A stretch of DNA of 64,000 nucleotides from Tetracladium setigerum (lineage: Eukaryota; Ascomycota; Leotiomycetes; Helotiales). The DNA lies in contig PZJY01000009.1 of NCBI GenBank assembly GCA_031472005.1, positions 248,001 to 312,000 of the forward strand, given 5' to 3'. The position numbers and the translations under genes were made by a program. Under the pieces are notes generated by a model. It was not told the origin of the DNA. It worked only from the letters and a program-made list of their open reading frames with translations, and made no database searches. This document shows positions 1-12,627 of this stretch, piece by piece. Each line of letters opens with the position of its first letter. The first letter of the stretch is position 1.

Positions 1-2
1 AC

Positions 3-949
3 AATACTACGGCTCATTCATTGGCACTGGGTCTCTTGCTGTCCTGGTTGCCTATTTTGGTTGTCATGATGATTGTGGACCGCAACCCGATCTGTGCAAC
101 ACGATGTAAGGTACTCATTGAAAGATGGCTCTACAACGTGGACAAAATCCACAAGCACCATCATTCTCAATCTTTATCGAAGGATCCTTTGATGCTGTGG
201 GGAGAACAATCGCCTCGCACAGGCGGAGATGGACCCGCGAATAGCAATCCTGACAGAGTCCACAGTATTGGGAATTCATAGGACAAGGCCGGCGACTACG
301 ATACAATGGAGTAGCGAATGCAATTCTCAATTGTAAAAAGTGGAATCAACAAGCAAGTCAAACTTCCATCCACTTGGATCTCACGGAGTTCAGAAAACAA
401 CTCATAACACGACCACTGGCTTGGTGGGTGATATTTGCCCTCAGCTTCGTTATAGTTTCAATCAGCTTCGGAATGGCATTCATGGTGTCCTTCCGAACAC
501 CAACAGCTGGACTAGGATGCCGATCGCTCATCTACATGATTTTCTACCTTCCCGGTCTCTGCTCATTCGTCGTCCTGGCAATTTCAAAAGAACCACATCG
601 ATACCTTCAACGGGTCCTCATATGTTTCAACTTCTTTGCTGCTGCCACGCTCATATTGATCATGGGCTTTCAGGTCACGAACGGTCTCAATAACTGTAAA
701 TGCAAATCAAGTATTTTCGGAGGATCAGACTATGGACGTTACATGGATTTTGAAAACGCGATATTTTACAGAGAAGCTCACGGAATAGAGAAATACTGGA
801 TTCCTGCTACGGTGGTGGGGGGTTTAAGTCCAATTGTGGTCATTGGGTGGGCGCTGAGAAGATGGGGGAGGGCGAGTGCGTTATGGAGGGTCGAGGAGAC
901 TCATTGCCCGAATAGGGCAGAGGATTCTCCTTTGATGTGGCTAACATAA
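3..949 (+). CDS. multi-pass membrane protein, 3' part, with apparent 1-nt frameshift
   Basis: The gene enters from the left edge, so its start is not in the window. The first open stretch encodes a hydrophobic segment followed by DRNP and RCKVLIERWLYNVDK, and is open to the stop at 279. From 272 a second frame carries EFIGQGRRLRYNGVANA and then runs to the TAA ending at 949. This part has about four predicted membrane segments (around 415-490, 525-585, 620-690 and 800-850) and a short polar tail. The two frames join perfectly if one G is added to the GGG at 270-272, giving IGEFIGQGRR. A 155-nt intron (111-265, GT...AG, phase 0) would also keep the frame but would discard a stretch that itself looks coding. 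It resembles fungal integral membrane proteins of unknown function; the family resemblance is from memory. No function is assigned. Confidence 0.6.
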
Positions 950-1358
950 AAGTTTTTGAGTTTTAGATTCAACAAGCGCAGAGTTTTGAAGGCGTGGTTT
1001 TCAACTAGCGTGTTGGAGTCTGCCATGGTGGCCTGGATGGGATTGTGTTTTTTGAGGGACGTTGCTTGCCTAATCGGTCTGCTGCCGAGAAGCATGCGCT
1101 AGGCAAGTATTGTGATAGATATATAGCTTTTTGATACTTTCTTTTGATCTTTGAGTTTCTTTTGCATAGTTTAGCAAGTGGGCAGCAACAGAAAGCAGTC
1201 TTTGCCAAGCATCCACCCCTCCCTTTCGCGGCTGCACAGTAAAGAATACACGGAAGAATCGATGCCATCTTAAACAAGAGAATCCCAAAAAATAAGCTCT
1301 TTAGTATATTCCTACTGAAATATGACACAACGCTAAAGCCTCTAAAATATCCCTCCTC
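950..1358. other. intergenic, convergent 3' ends
   Basis: Space between the stop of the left-edge membrane protein and the stop of the minus-strand Zn2Cys6 factor. Only short shadow frames occur. No RNA gene or repeat is visible. Confidence 0.6.
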
Positions 1359-3216
1359 TCAGCACCAATTCCCCGACCCCACCAACCCTCTCAATCCCAT
1401 TTCTCCTTCCCATATTACTGCCTCAAGCATTAAAAGCATACCCACCCAACACCCCATAAACATCCCAAGGATCCATATCACTTTCCTCGTCCTCCAAAAT
1501 CCCCTCACTACTTCTGCATTTCTCAACCCGAAATGATCTGCCATGTACTTGAATTCTTTCAGTATCCATGCTTTTACTTCCCCTTCCGTCTTGCTTGCCC
1601 CGACATTAATCTCATTTCCACAAGCATTACCACCAATGTCATATCCAATATTAAAATTCTTAGTACCGTAAGAATGAGGATGGGATTTAGCTCGCCCGAC
1701 AGAATACATAGGCCACAGCAAGAGGTGACAGTCCGTCACATGTCGTGGTGAATGCGGATGACTACCAGTCTTTACTGTTGGTGTGATTAGTTGACCTGGT
1801 AGGATTTGTGGCCATGCGTAATTATCTGTTTTGGTATGTCCGATTGCTTTCGATGAAGATAAATCGTGGGAATGTGATTTGTTTGCTGCTGCTGATGTTG
1901 ATGTTGGTGTCGATGTTGAGGATGATGAGTTGGATGATTTCAGTGATTCAGGAGGAAGACGATCGATCGCGCCATGATTACAATCCGTGTATCGTGGTAT
2001 ACTGGCCAAAATCTCATCTACAAGCGTAGTGATATTGGAATGTGCTTTCCATGCCAAGTCTCCCGAAGATGCAGTGAAAATACTGGAATAATACTCTAGT
2101 AAACTCTCATTCAACCCGATTCTCGCCACTCTTAGCATATTCAAGGTTGTACAAATATTCCTATGTGAATAAACATGGTAATAGCCGTGATAGCATCGTT
2201 CTGATTCCTCCATCAGGATTCTTGTCTCTGGGATGCCATTCGTCGGTACGCCTTCCATTAAGTTCACAAATCGATTGTCCAGATCTGCAGAGACTTGAAT
2301 GAATTCTTCCTGGGATAGCATACCCTCGCGAGATTCCCGTCGTAAGCGGCCATAGTTAAGCATGATTTTCGAAATGGCACTTGCAAGATTGGTGAGTGGT
2401 GTAGGGGCCACGGAAAGAGCGGTATCAAGATGCTGGCGGAGTTCTAGGAGTGTGTCCGAGGGAGGACAGCCGGTTATGATAGAACTCGAAACGGAGTGGG
2501 AGTCGATTCTCTGTAGAATTTGAACTTGTGATGGTTCTTGAAAATGATCCAGTCCCCGCAATTTGACGAGTGCAAGTGCGCCTGAGACATGGGTGGATTG
2601 GACTTTTGTTCCGTGATGCTTGGGATCCGATGTGATTTTCTCGTAGACGTCGAATAGCAATGTTGTGAGTAGGGTGGTATCTTTGATCGCTTCGTTGTAG
2701 GAGCGTAGCATGTTATTCGTCATTCGTAATGCAAGGGTGTATCGTTGTCTTGATGCCAAGAGAGCTGTTTCGGAATTGACCTGATGCCAGAGAAATGCTA
2801 GACTTGCAGCTTCGATGGCGAGAGTGAGGGGATTGGGCGAGTCGTGTGGGTGGTAGAAGGGTTTGAAGAACTCCCAGCAAGCACTGGAGACGTAGTGGTT
2901 AAAGAAGACGTCGCGGGCTTGGGTGTCGATGGGAAGGGAAAGTAGCGGGGTTCGAGTTGGGAAGACTTTGAGGCAAGGCGTTTGACTTTGGTGGTGATGG
3001 TTTGGGTTTCATGTTGAAAACGCAATCGTTCAGTATCCCGATAGCCAGAGCAAATGGCATTTGCTCGGAAGCATTGTGAGCAGGTGTTGGGTTGGAGGTC
3101 ACACTGTTGTTTGTTGGTATTATTGCGTTGTTTTGAATGGGTGTGAGCGTACTTACTTTGAGCCGTCTTTCTCTACATCTTGAACATGCCTTTGAGAGCT
3201 TTCCACGGTAAACCAT
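1359..3216 (-). CDS. Zn2Cys6 fungal transcription factor, with apparent 1-nt frameshift
   Basis: Exon 1 is 3157-3216 and encodes KLSKACSRCRERRLK. A 53-nt intron (3104-3156) follows, and exon 2 starts at 3103 with CDLQPNTCSQCFRANAIC. Together they give the Zn2Cys6 pattern C-x2-C-x6-C-x5-C-x2-C-x6-C at the N-terminus, the usual place for these DNA-binding proteins. The frame then breaks near 2931-2938: PRYFPFP is in one frame and IDTQARDVFFNHYVSSACW, which has the look of the fungal-specific mid region, is in the next. One extra base in the GGG/GGGAAGGG tract repairs it and yields about 601 residues, with all lengths divisible by three. The C-terminal half contains a Ser/Thr-rich linker and a hydrophobic stretch near the end. 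The target genes are unknown. It is divergent from the CxxC-module gene across 890 bases. Confidence 0.8.
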
Positions 3217-4106
3217 GATAAATATTTGGTCATCTACAGACTAATACATCTCTACTTTGTAGTGTGTGCCGGACATTCGGAGTGTGTTTTGGTTGGTGCC
3301 TGCCAGCCAGCAGAGTGCCTTGAATATCAGTAGATTGCAGCCACCGAAATTTCCTCCTTTGTCTAGACTGGCTTACACTATCAATCAGAGAAATTTAACC
3401 AAGGTCTGAATATAAGTAATCGTGTGAAGTGTTCCTATATGCCATTGTAATTGCTTTAAGAGCTGAGTTTTGCATCATGATGATAAAGTGCTTAGTCAGC
3501 GCCCTTGGCAATTTCAACATCGGTTGGCACGTGGACCTCTTCAATCAACAACCCTGTAAACCGCATATGCACTCACGCATTAAATTTAACTTCAATACTG
3601 TACTGCGCCTCATAGGGACCTTAACCATCTGATTATAAGATATCTACCTTTAACCCATGGGGGGGGAAATAGGTAGGAAAGCCTTGGCTCAAGGTAAGCG
3701 AAATGTTTCCGGTGCAAGTAATTACCTCATCGCATTTTCCTTTTCCCCTATGTACATATGCGTATACAGACCTGCCTACTCGTATGTGTCTACATAGGTA
3801 GACATCTACTGGAGGTATCTATACATATACTAACATGAAGACACAGCGCCATTTTCTGCAGGACAGCCGTTGGAACTTCCGGACTTCAGCCGCCGAAGTC
3901 TATGTGCTTCGTATATCCGTCCTGATGGCAGCTCGCTCCGGCCAATGAGCAGCTGGTCCAAGCCTTGAAATGCCAGCCTTCGGGCGCCACCAACCATCCA
4001 TCATGAAATATGGCGTTTTATAAGCACAACACCATGATATATATAATCGCAACGACTGCCGGCAGACACCATCATCCTTCCTGAGCATTCAATCTTGTGC
4101 TTCGTG
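3217..4106. other. divergent intergenic region
   Basis: Shared upstream region of the Zn2Cys6 factor (minus) and the CxxC-module gene (plus). A tract at about 3740-3830 is rich in TACATA/TAGGTA words and holds an imperfect inverted repeat, GTCTACATAGGTAGAC. No coding sequence is supported. Confidence 0.5.
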
Positions 4107-7100
4107 ATGGATAACGACGGCAAGCCGCCCTCCCTTGCGGGTCGGCCACTTCAACCCAACCAGGGTAACTTCGAGAATGTTGTTAATCCTCCTCCTCCCC
4201 AACCTTACTATGTCCAGTATCAATATCCCCCGTCGCAGGGACAACAGCAAGCAGTGCCACCGCCGATGTTGAGTGGGAAGCCGGAATCAACGGCAATGCA
4301 TTATTTCCCATCTAACTCTAGCTCGCCGCATCCCCCTTCTTCCTCTGCTCAGTTCTTAATTCAACAACAGCCTTTGCAGCAATTCTCTCCGCAATCCTTT
4401 CCTCAACAATCTCCTCATTCGTTGCAGCAACCTTCTCAACCATCAGTCCAGCAAAGTTTCCAGCAGTCTTTCCAACAGCCTTTTCAACATCCTGTCCAAC
4501 AGCCTGTCCAACAGCCTCCCTATCAGCAACCTATCCAGCAACCTATCCAGCAACCTATCCAGCAACCTGTTCAGCAACCTATTCAACAACCTATTCAACA
4601 ACCCCTATTCAGAATTCTTTTCAGCAGCCTCCTATTCAGCAGTCCTTCCCCCAACACCTTCAACGATCTCCTCCGCAGTATTTTCAGCAACCTGTTCAGC
4701 CATATGTCCAGGAGTCTTTCCATCAGTTTTCTCAACCACACGTAGAATATTCCCAGCACTCTTACCAACAGCCTCCCCAGCAGCTGCTTCCGCAACAGCA
4801 ATCTCTCCAAAATACTGCAGTGACCCAGATCAACTATGAATACCCTCATGATGTAGCCACTCCAGTAGATTCCCAAGCCGGTCAGGGCACTGTCCAGCCT
4901 CCACAGCCCCAACAATACAATCGGAGCGTCTTAACTTCTCTTACCAGCGCTGGGAGCAGTTACAATCAAAAGGCACCAACATCCGCGGCACAGCGGACCT
5001 CACGACTATTGAGTGGTTTATCGGGTGGGATACAATCGAGGGCCCAGGCTTACCTTGACAAAGTCAAAGAAGTCCAGAACTTGAAATCTAGCAACCCCTC
5101 TTTACCAAATCCTCAGAATTTCCAATCTCAAGTACACACCGAGCAAAATTTTGGCCAAGTTCCTTCTCAGCCTCCAACGCAAGCTTGGACTTCGGATTCT
5201 CCATCAGGCCAGTCCAGTCAAAACTTCACACCACAATATTCTCAGCCCGCATCAGCTTCAAACAACAACCAACAGGCTTGGGCAGGCACTGGTCAAGGAA
5301 CCCAACAGATGGTCCACATAGAGTCTACTCCGTCCTCGATTGGTCAAATGCCGCAGCCACCACGACTACCGCCACGCTCTGAAATCGTTGGTGGCCAACC
5401 GGGCTCAAAAGATACAAACGTCTCTATTTCGGGTGCTCCAACAAACACAATTGCGGCAGGAACTCCAAAATCTCCCCCATATCTTCCAAACTGGCCACCC
5501 TCTTCGCCCGAACCAGGACCTCAGGCAGCGTCCCAGCCATTAGTAAACACTGCGATTGCGATACGCCAAAACGCGACACAGGAGGTGGTGCAATCAAATG
5601 TCAAACCCCCACAAAAGCTCGACTCTTCTTTCAGCATACAAAACCCAAATTCTTCGATTTCACAGACGCAATACGCCTACACTCCACCGCCAACCCAGGT
5701 TACTTCTCAAGCAGGAGGGAGGGGATTTCTTTCTAACCTCCTTCCTCAACTAGAGCGAATGACTGTCTCAGATTCAACACATCCAGTACAGCCGCCTGAA
5801 GAGGAGTTCCTTCACGAAGAAAATGAACCTCCGTCCTATGCAACCCCTATGCGTGCCAATGGGAGTGCAGGGGCGATCCGAGTATGTCTCAACGACTCTG
5901 TTAGACCATGGAAAGCGACATGGTACATCTTTCCTGATATGCCATCCTTCCTCATCTGTGCATGGTGCAAGGAAAACTACATCCGTGGCTCACCTTTCGA
6001 GTCTTTCAAATTCGAGACTACTGAGAAAAGTCAGGCACAATGTTATTTTGGTTCCTTTCGCATGAAAAATGTCTTATGGCCTGCAGCATGTCAAACAGGG
6101 GATCTGTCGATGGTATTAGAGTACGCGGCTCGGCGGCCAGATATACCCAACTGCAAGGGGGTCAATGGAGCAATCATGGCAGATAAAGTTAAATGGTTTA
6201 CTGACCGCAACAACGAGATACCTGGTTTTCTTGCATGCGAAGCTTGCCACGAGGACCGTCTCGTCGGTACCAAATTCGCTGGTCGTTTCAAAGAAGTCTC
6301 TCGTCCACAGGGTCCTAATGACAAGTGGAGCTGTGATGTGCATTTGGATCATGTCAAAAACGCTGCTGGAATACTCGTTAAGAAGAAGGACACGAATAGT
6401 GCGTGGTCTGAATTTGTGCGTACTACTACAGAAAGAATGGCGCTCCCTGTTTGCCTAGCGGCCACTGTTCAAGCTCACTCGCTCAAGTGGTATCGACCTC
6501 GAAACGTCAAAGTCAACTTTGACTGCTGCAAAACCTGCTTTATGGATAAGCTAGAATTCACAAGGTATGGTCGAGAATTTGAAGAAGTCGTTCATGAGAG
6601 CAAAGAGGCTGCGAAGAGGACAATTTGTTGTGATTTCCAGTTGCTTAGCGTGAGAATTACTGTATTTTTCTCTCTATATAGACGTCTTGATTTTCGTTCC
6701 TTTCTCCAGACGATGGATACTATTATAGGATACCCGAGATGCTTCGTAGAGGACGGCATCGTCGGCGGAAAGTGGTACAACCTGAAGCCCGAAGCTGGCA
6801 ACTTCGGTCTCTGTGAGGCCTGCTACATCGGTATCATCAAACCACATGGGCTCGAGCAGTTCTGGACTTCAAAGCCAGAGATAGTCAATCCCACTGGCAA
6901 GCTGTACTGTGTTTTCAACGTTCGCTCTCACCGTTTCAAGGAGTTCGCAACCCAGTTTGATGAAGCTGTCGAAACGGGTGTCTGGGCTCCATATGCCGAT
7001 TACGTACGGAAATGGGCACTTATTCTGAGCTGCGAGAAAAGAAAAAAGGTCTCAAATCGCGCATGGTATGGTTGGCCCGACTGCCCGATCTGTCAAGAGT

Positions 7101-7561
7101 GTTACGAGCAATTCGCTATCGGCACTAGCCTGGCTAAGTCGATGCCCTATCAAAGCGAGTACCTCGCGCAGCCTACAATATGCTGCATGTACTCCCCTCG
7201 CACGCGGGAAAAGTACACAGCAGCCTGCGCGACTGGCAGCGTCGATGAATTGCTCACCTATAGCCGGGAGCGAATGGCCATTTACCACGAGACGGTCCCG
7301 AAATTCTTGGAGATCGCCGACTTGATCAAGAGTGAGCTGGCGCTGGCAGAGTCGCTCAGGGCCCAGAGCTTGTCACTTACTGCTATGGATGCAATGGACA
7401 ACGTTTTCAGCCATACGGGACATTATTATTATTACAACAAACCTGCGAACTCGGGACAGGCGTCTTGGGATAAGGCGATGGAAATACAGACACGAGCTAG
7501 CGACCCGGCTAGGATTGCGGAAATTCGTCGCTTGGAGACGATGTGGGAGAAAGTTGAGTAG
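4107..7561 (+). CDS. Gln/Pro-rich protein with five CxxC modules, apparent 1-nt frameshift
   Basis: The start is taken at the ATG at 4107 (MDNDGKPPS). The N-terminal third is disordered and Gln/Pro rich, including a tandem QQPI/QQPV tract. The frame breaks in the CCCC at 4602-4605 and continues one base earlier with PIQNSFQQPPIQQ, which is plainly the same low-complexity protein. A 60-nt intron at 6650-6709 (GTGAGA...CCAG) is likely. With one base restored the model is 1131 residues. The C-terminal half has five related modules, beginning near residues 592, 686, 778, 851 and 949, of the form W-Y/F...F-x-x-C-x-x-C-(aromatic or polar)...G-T/S...F; examples are FLACEACHEDRLVGTKF and NFGLCEACYIGII. 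The paired cysteines suggest metal binding, but this is inference. The tail contains HTGHYYYYNKP. I recognise the type as a fungal hypothetical protein of no known role. Confidence 0.75.
4470..4605 (+). repeat. 12-bp coding tandem repeat (Gln-Gln-Pro-Ile/Val)
   Basis: Near-exact copies of CAGCAACCTATC and its variants CAGCAACCTGTT and CAACAACCTATT encode repeated QQPI/QQPV. The apparent frameshift of the host gene lies at the very end of this tract. Confidence 0.8.
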
Positions 7562-7999
7562 AGCATCTCGAAAGGGACATGATTGAGACTTGGATCTCTC
7601 CTGTGCTGTGCTGGAAAGATGAAACAGATATCGCAAAGATTTGGAAAGCGCAGGGTGTTCATGAACCGTATTCCTAGACTATAATCCCAATTGTGCTGCA
7701 TACTCTTGATATTAGATTGGAGCAGGGACTTGGCAATTTTCGTTTCACACCCATCTCTAGTAGTACGAGAGAGAGAGCGGTAGAAGGAGGGGTAGAACTT
7801 GACGCGCTCATCACTCTAAAGCGTTATGTTATGAAAATCAAATCAGATTCATTTCCAAGAGCACAATCTAAGGGTATAGGATCATATTATATTCCAAGTT
7901 TTATTACAGACTTTCTTTCTGTTTGCATCTACTCATCATTCTTGAAAGTTCAAGATTCCTGTCAACATCCAATAGTTATCTGCCTCAAGCCACCATAGA
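7562..7999. other. intergenic, convergent 3' ends
   Basis: Lies between the stop of the CxxC-module gene and the stop of the minus-strand peroxidase. AT-rich, with no supported gene. Confidence 0.6.
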
Positions 8000-10043
8000 C
8001 TATGAACAAGTGGTCATATCGGCATTGTTGCAGTCGCGGAAGTAATGGATGCCCATTGCACTAGGGACCTCGACCTTTTTACTTCTCAGGGTGTTACCCA
8101 GTTTTACATCTATGGCCTTTGCAAATCCACCATTTCCCGCGACTTCAATATCATTGGGTTTGGTGATCGTGCCCGAAAATATGGAGTAGGCGCCGATGGT
8201 TTTCCAGAAAGTCAACGTGGCTGTGTGACGCTTATAGACTGGCGAGGTCGAGCCAACTTGCCCTGCGGCGAAGTAGAGAACGGCGGTCAATTTGGTGCCA
8301 GCAGGAGCCAGAGTGGTTAGTGCCTGATTGAGTTAGTACTGTTTTTAGTACAAGACAAGTTTACGAATAACATACTGCGGCGCGAACGAGGAACTTTCCT
8401 CCTGAGGTGGTTGCGAAGCTCAATGATGGAACAACGAAGAGCTTCAGGTCAATGGTTTCGTTGTATGACCCTTGGACAAGAAGAGAGGTTGTATTTGGTG
8501 TGATGCTGTCAGTGAATTCGTAAAATGTTGTGTTGCCAAAGAACGGGAACCTCTCGCCGCCCTCAATGTGATTTGCCATGGGGTCAGCAGGGACTAGACC
8601 AAGTGTCAGCTAAAATTTACAGAATAGGCAAAACACAGAACTTGCCTCCAATTTGTGTGTTTTTCAGGCTTGTAGTTCCGAATTTCCCAGTACTGGATGT
8701 TGTACCGTAGACGTATGATGCGGTCTCAGGCGAGCCAGTTTTGGAGTAGGTTCCAACACGTCCAGTATATGTCAAACCACCAGTTGGGGTCAAATCGACA
8801 TAGCTAAACATGGTGATGTATTTCCTGGGGCCGACTGGAGCAGAAAGCTCAACGTTTTTTGGGACTGTGTTGATCATCTTTGCGAACACTTTCAAACAAG
8901 CCTGTTCAAAAGCTAACTGAGATGCGGCCATTGCCGTGACTGTGGCATCGTTATCAGACTTGAAAATGTTCAAGTCGGATCTCAGGGTAGTATTCGCGGT
9001 TGTGACCAACGGTCCACCTGCCTTATTGGTACCGGCAAGGTAGTTTTGAAGGCCCACGTTGTCGAACAAATATGGAGTATCATCGAAAAAGTCCGTTTCA
9101 CTCGTGCTGTTGAAAGTAGAGTTAGTATTGCTTGGTTTGCCAAGGACGATTTATTTACCCGACGACTGCCTGATCACCAACTACAAATCATTAGCTTTGA
9201 AATACTTCTGGAGTCTGGAGAACATACCAATATCGGGAAAAGTAACACCATGGACACCACCGATAGTGTGTCCACACGCACTTCACAATACATTAGTCCC
9301 GAGCATTCTCCCGGCAAGGATCACAACTTACACTGCCTGAATCATTTCGGTGGGACTGAAACCTGCTCTCGCAAAGGCAGCTTTTTGGGATGTGAGGGTG
9401 TCTGAAGGCTGGGGTACACCGAGTGGGCCAGCTTCTGTGGCATCAATTCTCCCAACACGAAGCTCCATCATCGGAGAATTGGGGTCGCAAGACAAGAGCG
9501 TCTCAGCCATACCCAAAGCAATGAAGTCGGCTGTAGACACGAACACAGATGCGAACAGATTAAACTGATTAGTTAGCTCTGACTCCCGGGTCTTTGAATT
9601 AATTCATGGCCAGGACTTACTCCGATGATAGTTCGATCGATGAAGTTCAATCCATCAAACGCAATCGTTCCCTCATTCTCCTTTCGCTGGCTTTCATATC
9701 CAATTGACGCATCGAGACCACTGAAGGCGTTAGCTTAGACTCAAGAGTAAAAAACTTCAGATCGTGTCACTCACCCAGTACCGGCGGAAACATTCGCAGT
9801 GATGAAGTCGTGGAACACAGTCCTGATCCAATGCGCTGAGGTCTGTTCACCAGCGAACTCCGGAGGAGGTCCATTCAACAGGAACTTGCAGGGAGCAACC
9901 TGAAAATCGATTGTTCCGGGTGTCAGCATCATTCGCTCGACGGCAAGCACTTTTTCATCGAGGGAGATAGCATTTGCATCCAAAGCTTGAATGCTCAAAC
10001 TAGGGAATTGCAAAAAGGCTGCAGCGACGGCAAGGAAGAGCAT
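8000..10043 (-). CDS. secreted heme peroxidase (plant/fungal class II-like)
   Basis: Eight exons: 9775-10043, 9621-9720, 9332-9564, 9228-9280, 9159-9180, 8646-9106, 8376-8593 and 8000-8323. They sum to 1680 nt, giving 559 residues. The N-terminus (MLFLAVAAAFLQFPSLSIQA) is a signal peptide. The distal heme side is HWIRTVFHDF (Arg74, His78) and the proximal side is ACGHTIGGVH (His205), which together identify the peroxidase fold. An Asn/Thr-rich C-terminal half of about 300 residues follows and is longer than in lignin-type enzymes. The enzyme should use peroxide to oxidise external substrates; the substrate cannot be read from sequence. Seven introns of 47-56 nt include one with a GC donor (8594-8645), and one exon is only 22 nt. 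The start is the only ATG before the signal sequence. Confidence 0.9.
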
Positions 10044-12627
10044 GATGGCGACTTCGTTCGCTGATGTTGTTGTATGAGAACTTCCTTACTGGATCGACGA
10101 TACGAATTAGAATCTGACGAAGGTGAGCAGGGCTGGGTTCGTACTTATATTCATGATTTTCGCGGTGAAGGCAGTGGCTCGCATACCAGAAGCGACTATC
10201 CGACAGTTGTATTGTCCCTGTCTGGTAATGTGTAACCGCCGCTTGAATCCGAGCAGGGATTGAAGAAGTCAGTAGAATTGAGAGGCAGACTATTGGACGA
10301 GGTGAAGGAGGTGAAGCTATAATTCTTCCATGAATTGCGACGGATTGGGCGAAAATCCATGCTTCTCACGTAATAAAACTCGCGCACTTGCACGTGGATA
10401 ATTTTCCAGACGCAAACCCAGACCAGAACAGACGAGAAGTTTCAGTTTTTGCTTCCATCAATAAGTCACATTCTTACTGATTGCATCAGATACTTGATTT
10501 TTGGTACTTTACAGTGGGGTTTTGTCGAGGTCACTTCGGCCATACCGGCCCGTGTAGTGGTACAAATCTTGACAGACTCCAGCTGGAATAAGTACCTCTA
10601 ATGTACATGGCTAAGAAATAACAATGTGTATCTAAGTGGGCTACAAGTCTAGTAGGGATCACAGGATGGTTAAATCACAACGAATCATCTCCTGGACCAC
10701 GGGAGGCAGATTCTTCATCTGATAAGGCGTACTGTCGGAGCACTACCACTTTCTGATACAAATAGAACATTAGTCACGCTGCAGCTGAGGTCATCGTCAA
10801 AGCTGTTATTTGATGGCCTCACCCTAGGAATGGGCTGATGTCGAGCACCGATTGCTTCGCAGACCCTGCGAGCGGCAGCTTGGGCTCTATCTTCGACTTT
10901 AGACGAAATACATCCCAGCAATGGAGCATATTCGCAATGCACTGGAAGCCTATGTGAACTAAAAGAGTACGAAACTAAGCTTCAGTACTCTGCGCTAGAG
11001 GGTTGGCAGCTCAAAAGGCTTGTGTTATGAACCCGCAGGATTGGGTTTTAACCCACAAGCCTAAAGCAAAGCCGAAGTCAAACACGATTTTCTCAGACAC
11101 GCGGTCGCTGATCTGTCCAATGGAAAGTATTTTATTACTACCTGAGCGATCAAAAATTTACTGTACCTGCAGTATCGTCAATCGATCTCGGGAGCGACGG
11201 ACTTGGGCTCGACTTTCAAAATGCAGGTGACGTCCCCTGCAGAAGCGTTGCGTGTATGTACTTACCACTTTTCAATCGTGAATTTACTCAAGAAAAACGG
11301 TGATTCCAAATGAATCATCATCCATTGGCTGCTCGATCAAATTATCTTTGACGTTCCCATAAATATCTGACCCAGGGTATGATTTCCGGCAGACGTACCC
11401 CTGTTTCCGCGGCCTTATCGAACACTGTTTTTGGAAATTGAAGCTCGCGTGGCGTTGATGAATTTGAGCTTATCTCAACACAGAAATTGCTTACTTTTCT
11501 TGCCCTTACACCGCTAGTCGGGTAACACAAGATGTTTTGGCAGCCTGGCGGAGCCTAGCATGGATCTGATGGCATCCAGCATGATGGTGTAAACATCGCC
11601 GTTTGACTTCTCTGCTGCCGGATCTCAGCCTTCAGAATAAACACACGCGCACGTCGTTGGATGAGTATAGATGCAGGCGAACTGCAGAATATGCAGAGAA
11701 CATACAAGGTAGCATAGGTTCTCAGATATACACAAAGTAAGCGTATTTCTAAGATTCCAACTCGCATTGGAACGTTGCGGCTTATTAACGAAGCTTAGAA
11801 AGTGGATACGCTAAGCCAATGGATTGGATAATACCTAAATAAACTATGCATGAATCCCAATCAAGACGAAAAACTGTTCTAGACTCCAATCTGACCTTCA
11901 GAGAGGCTTCTTTACTTTCTGGAACCAAATAGCGCTGAGTAAGTTTGCCTTTCTCGGATTCCAAAGAGACAAGAAAAGTCACCACTTGGAGTTATAAAAC
12001 ATTTGCGAAATACGAATGCTAAGATAGGCTAGGTCCCAAGTAGCTATGCTCCAAGTTTCTAACCTATATAACGCAGCTTTAGAATACCCCAAGTTATTGG
12101 CCGATATTAACAAAACATATATAATCTGTGCTTGAGTTCATGTTCAGATAGACTTCAATACGTACAATTTCAATTTCTTTTCTCCTTCCCTCCCAGAGTC
12201 AGAATAAGTGTAAAGGAAGTTTTGTTGTGAAAGCTAGTGTAAAACAGAGGAGGATTAATGGTGCCTATCCAATATTTCTTTCTTATGCTGCTCAGCACTA
12301 GCTGGTTATTACGATTATAGTTGTAGGGATCGCACGTTAGATATATACGGAACTATGCTATCCCGATCATAGTAGGTCGTTAAATTTGGCAATAGAAAAC
12401 GGGTTTAAATCTTGGTGCGTTACCTGTATATGTCCTTATGCCATAAGAAGAATAGCCAGGGAAGGGGTGAAATGATGATGATGATGATGATGATGATGAT
12501 TAAGATAACGAAAAACAGGATCTAGAGAGACAAACAGATGTTAGTTTTGCCTCGTGTTCGGGTTCCATGGGTATACGAATAAATTAGCTAGAATAAAAGA
12601 CATATTCCCTTTGGCCTCCAAAAAAAT
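10044..12627. other. gene-poor intergenic region
   Basis: Contains the promoter of the peroxidase and, at the right end, the 3' flank of the HET gene. Only short frames occur (for example 10715-10942 and 11342-11530 on the minus strand) with no recognised domain and no matching exons. An ATG trinucleotide repeat lies at 12472-12500. No RNA gene was recognised. Confidence 0.5.
12472..12500. repeat. ATG trinucleotide microsatellite
   Basis: About 9.7 uninterrupted copies of ATG, 130 bases downstream of the HET gene stop and outside any coding frame. Confidence 0.95.

Noticed and set aside
111..265. A 155-nt intron in the left-edge membrane protein
   Set aside because: Splice signals exist and the frame would fit, but the removed part reads as good coding sequence and one added G gives the expected IGEFIGQGRR join. 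Kept only as the second choice.
4600..4825. Programmed -1 frameshifting as explanation for the CxxC-module gene
   Set aside because: The site lacks a slippery heptamer followed by a clear structure, and the same one-base loss occurs in several unrelated genes, which favours sequence error.
10715..10942. Minus-strand frame with a HCE motif, reminiscent of fungal deaminase-like proteins
   Set aside because: Only 75 residues, no second zinc motif and no neighbouring exons; likely chance.
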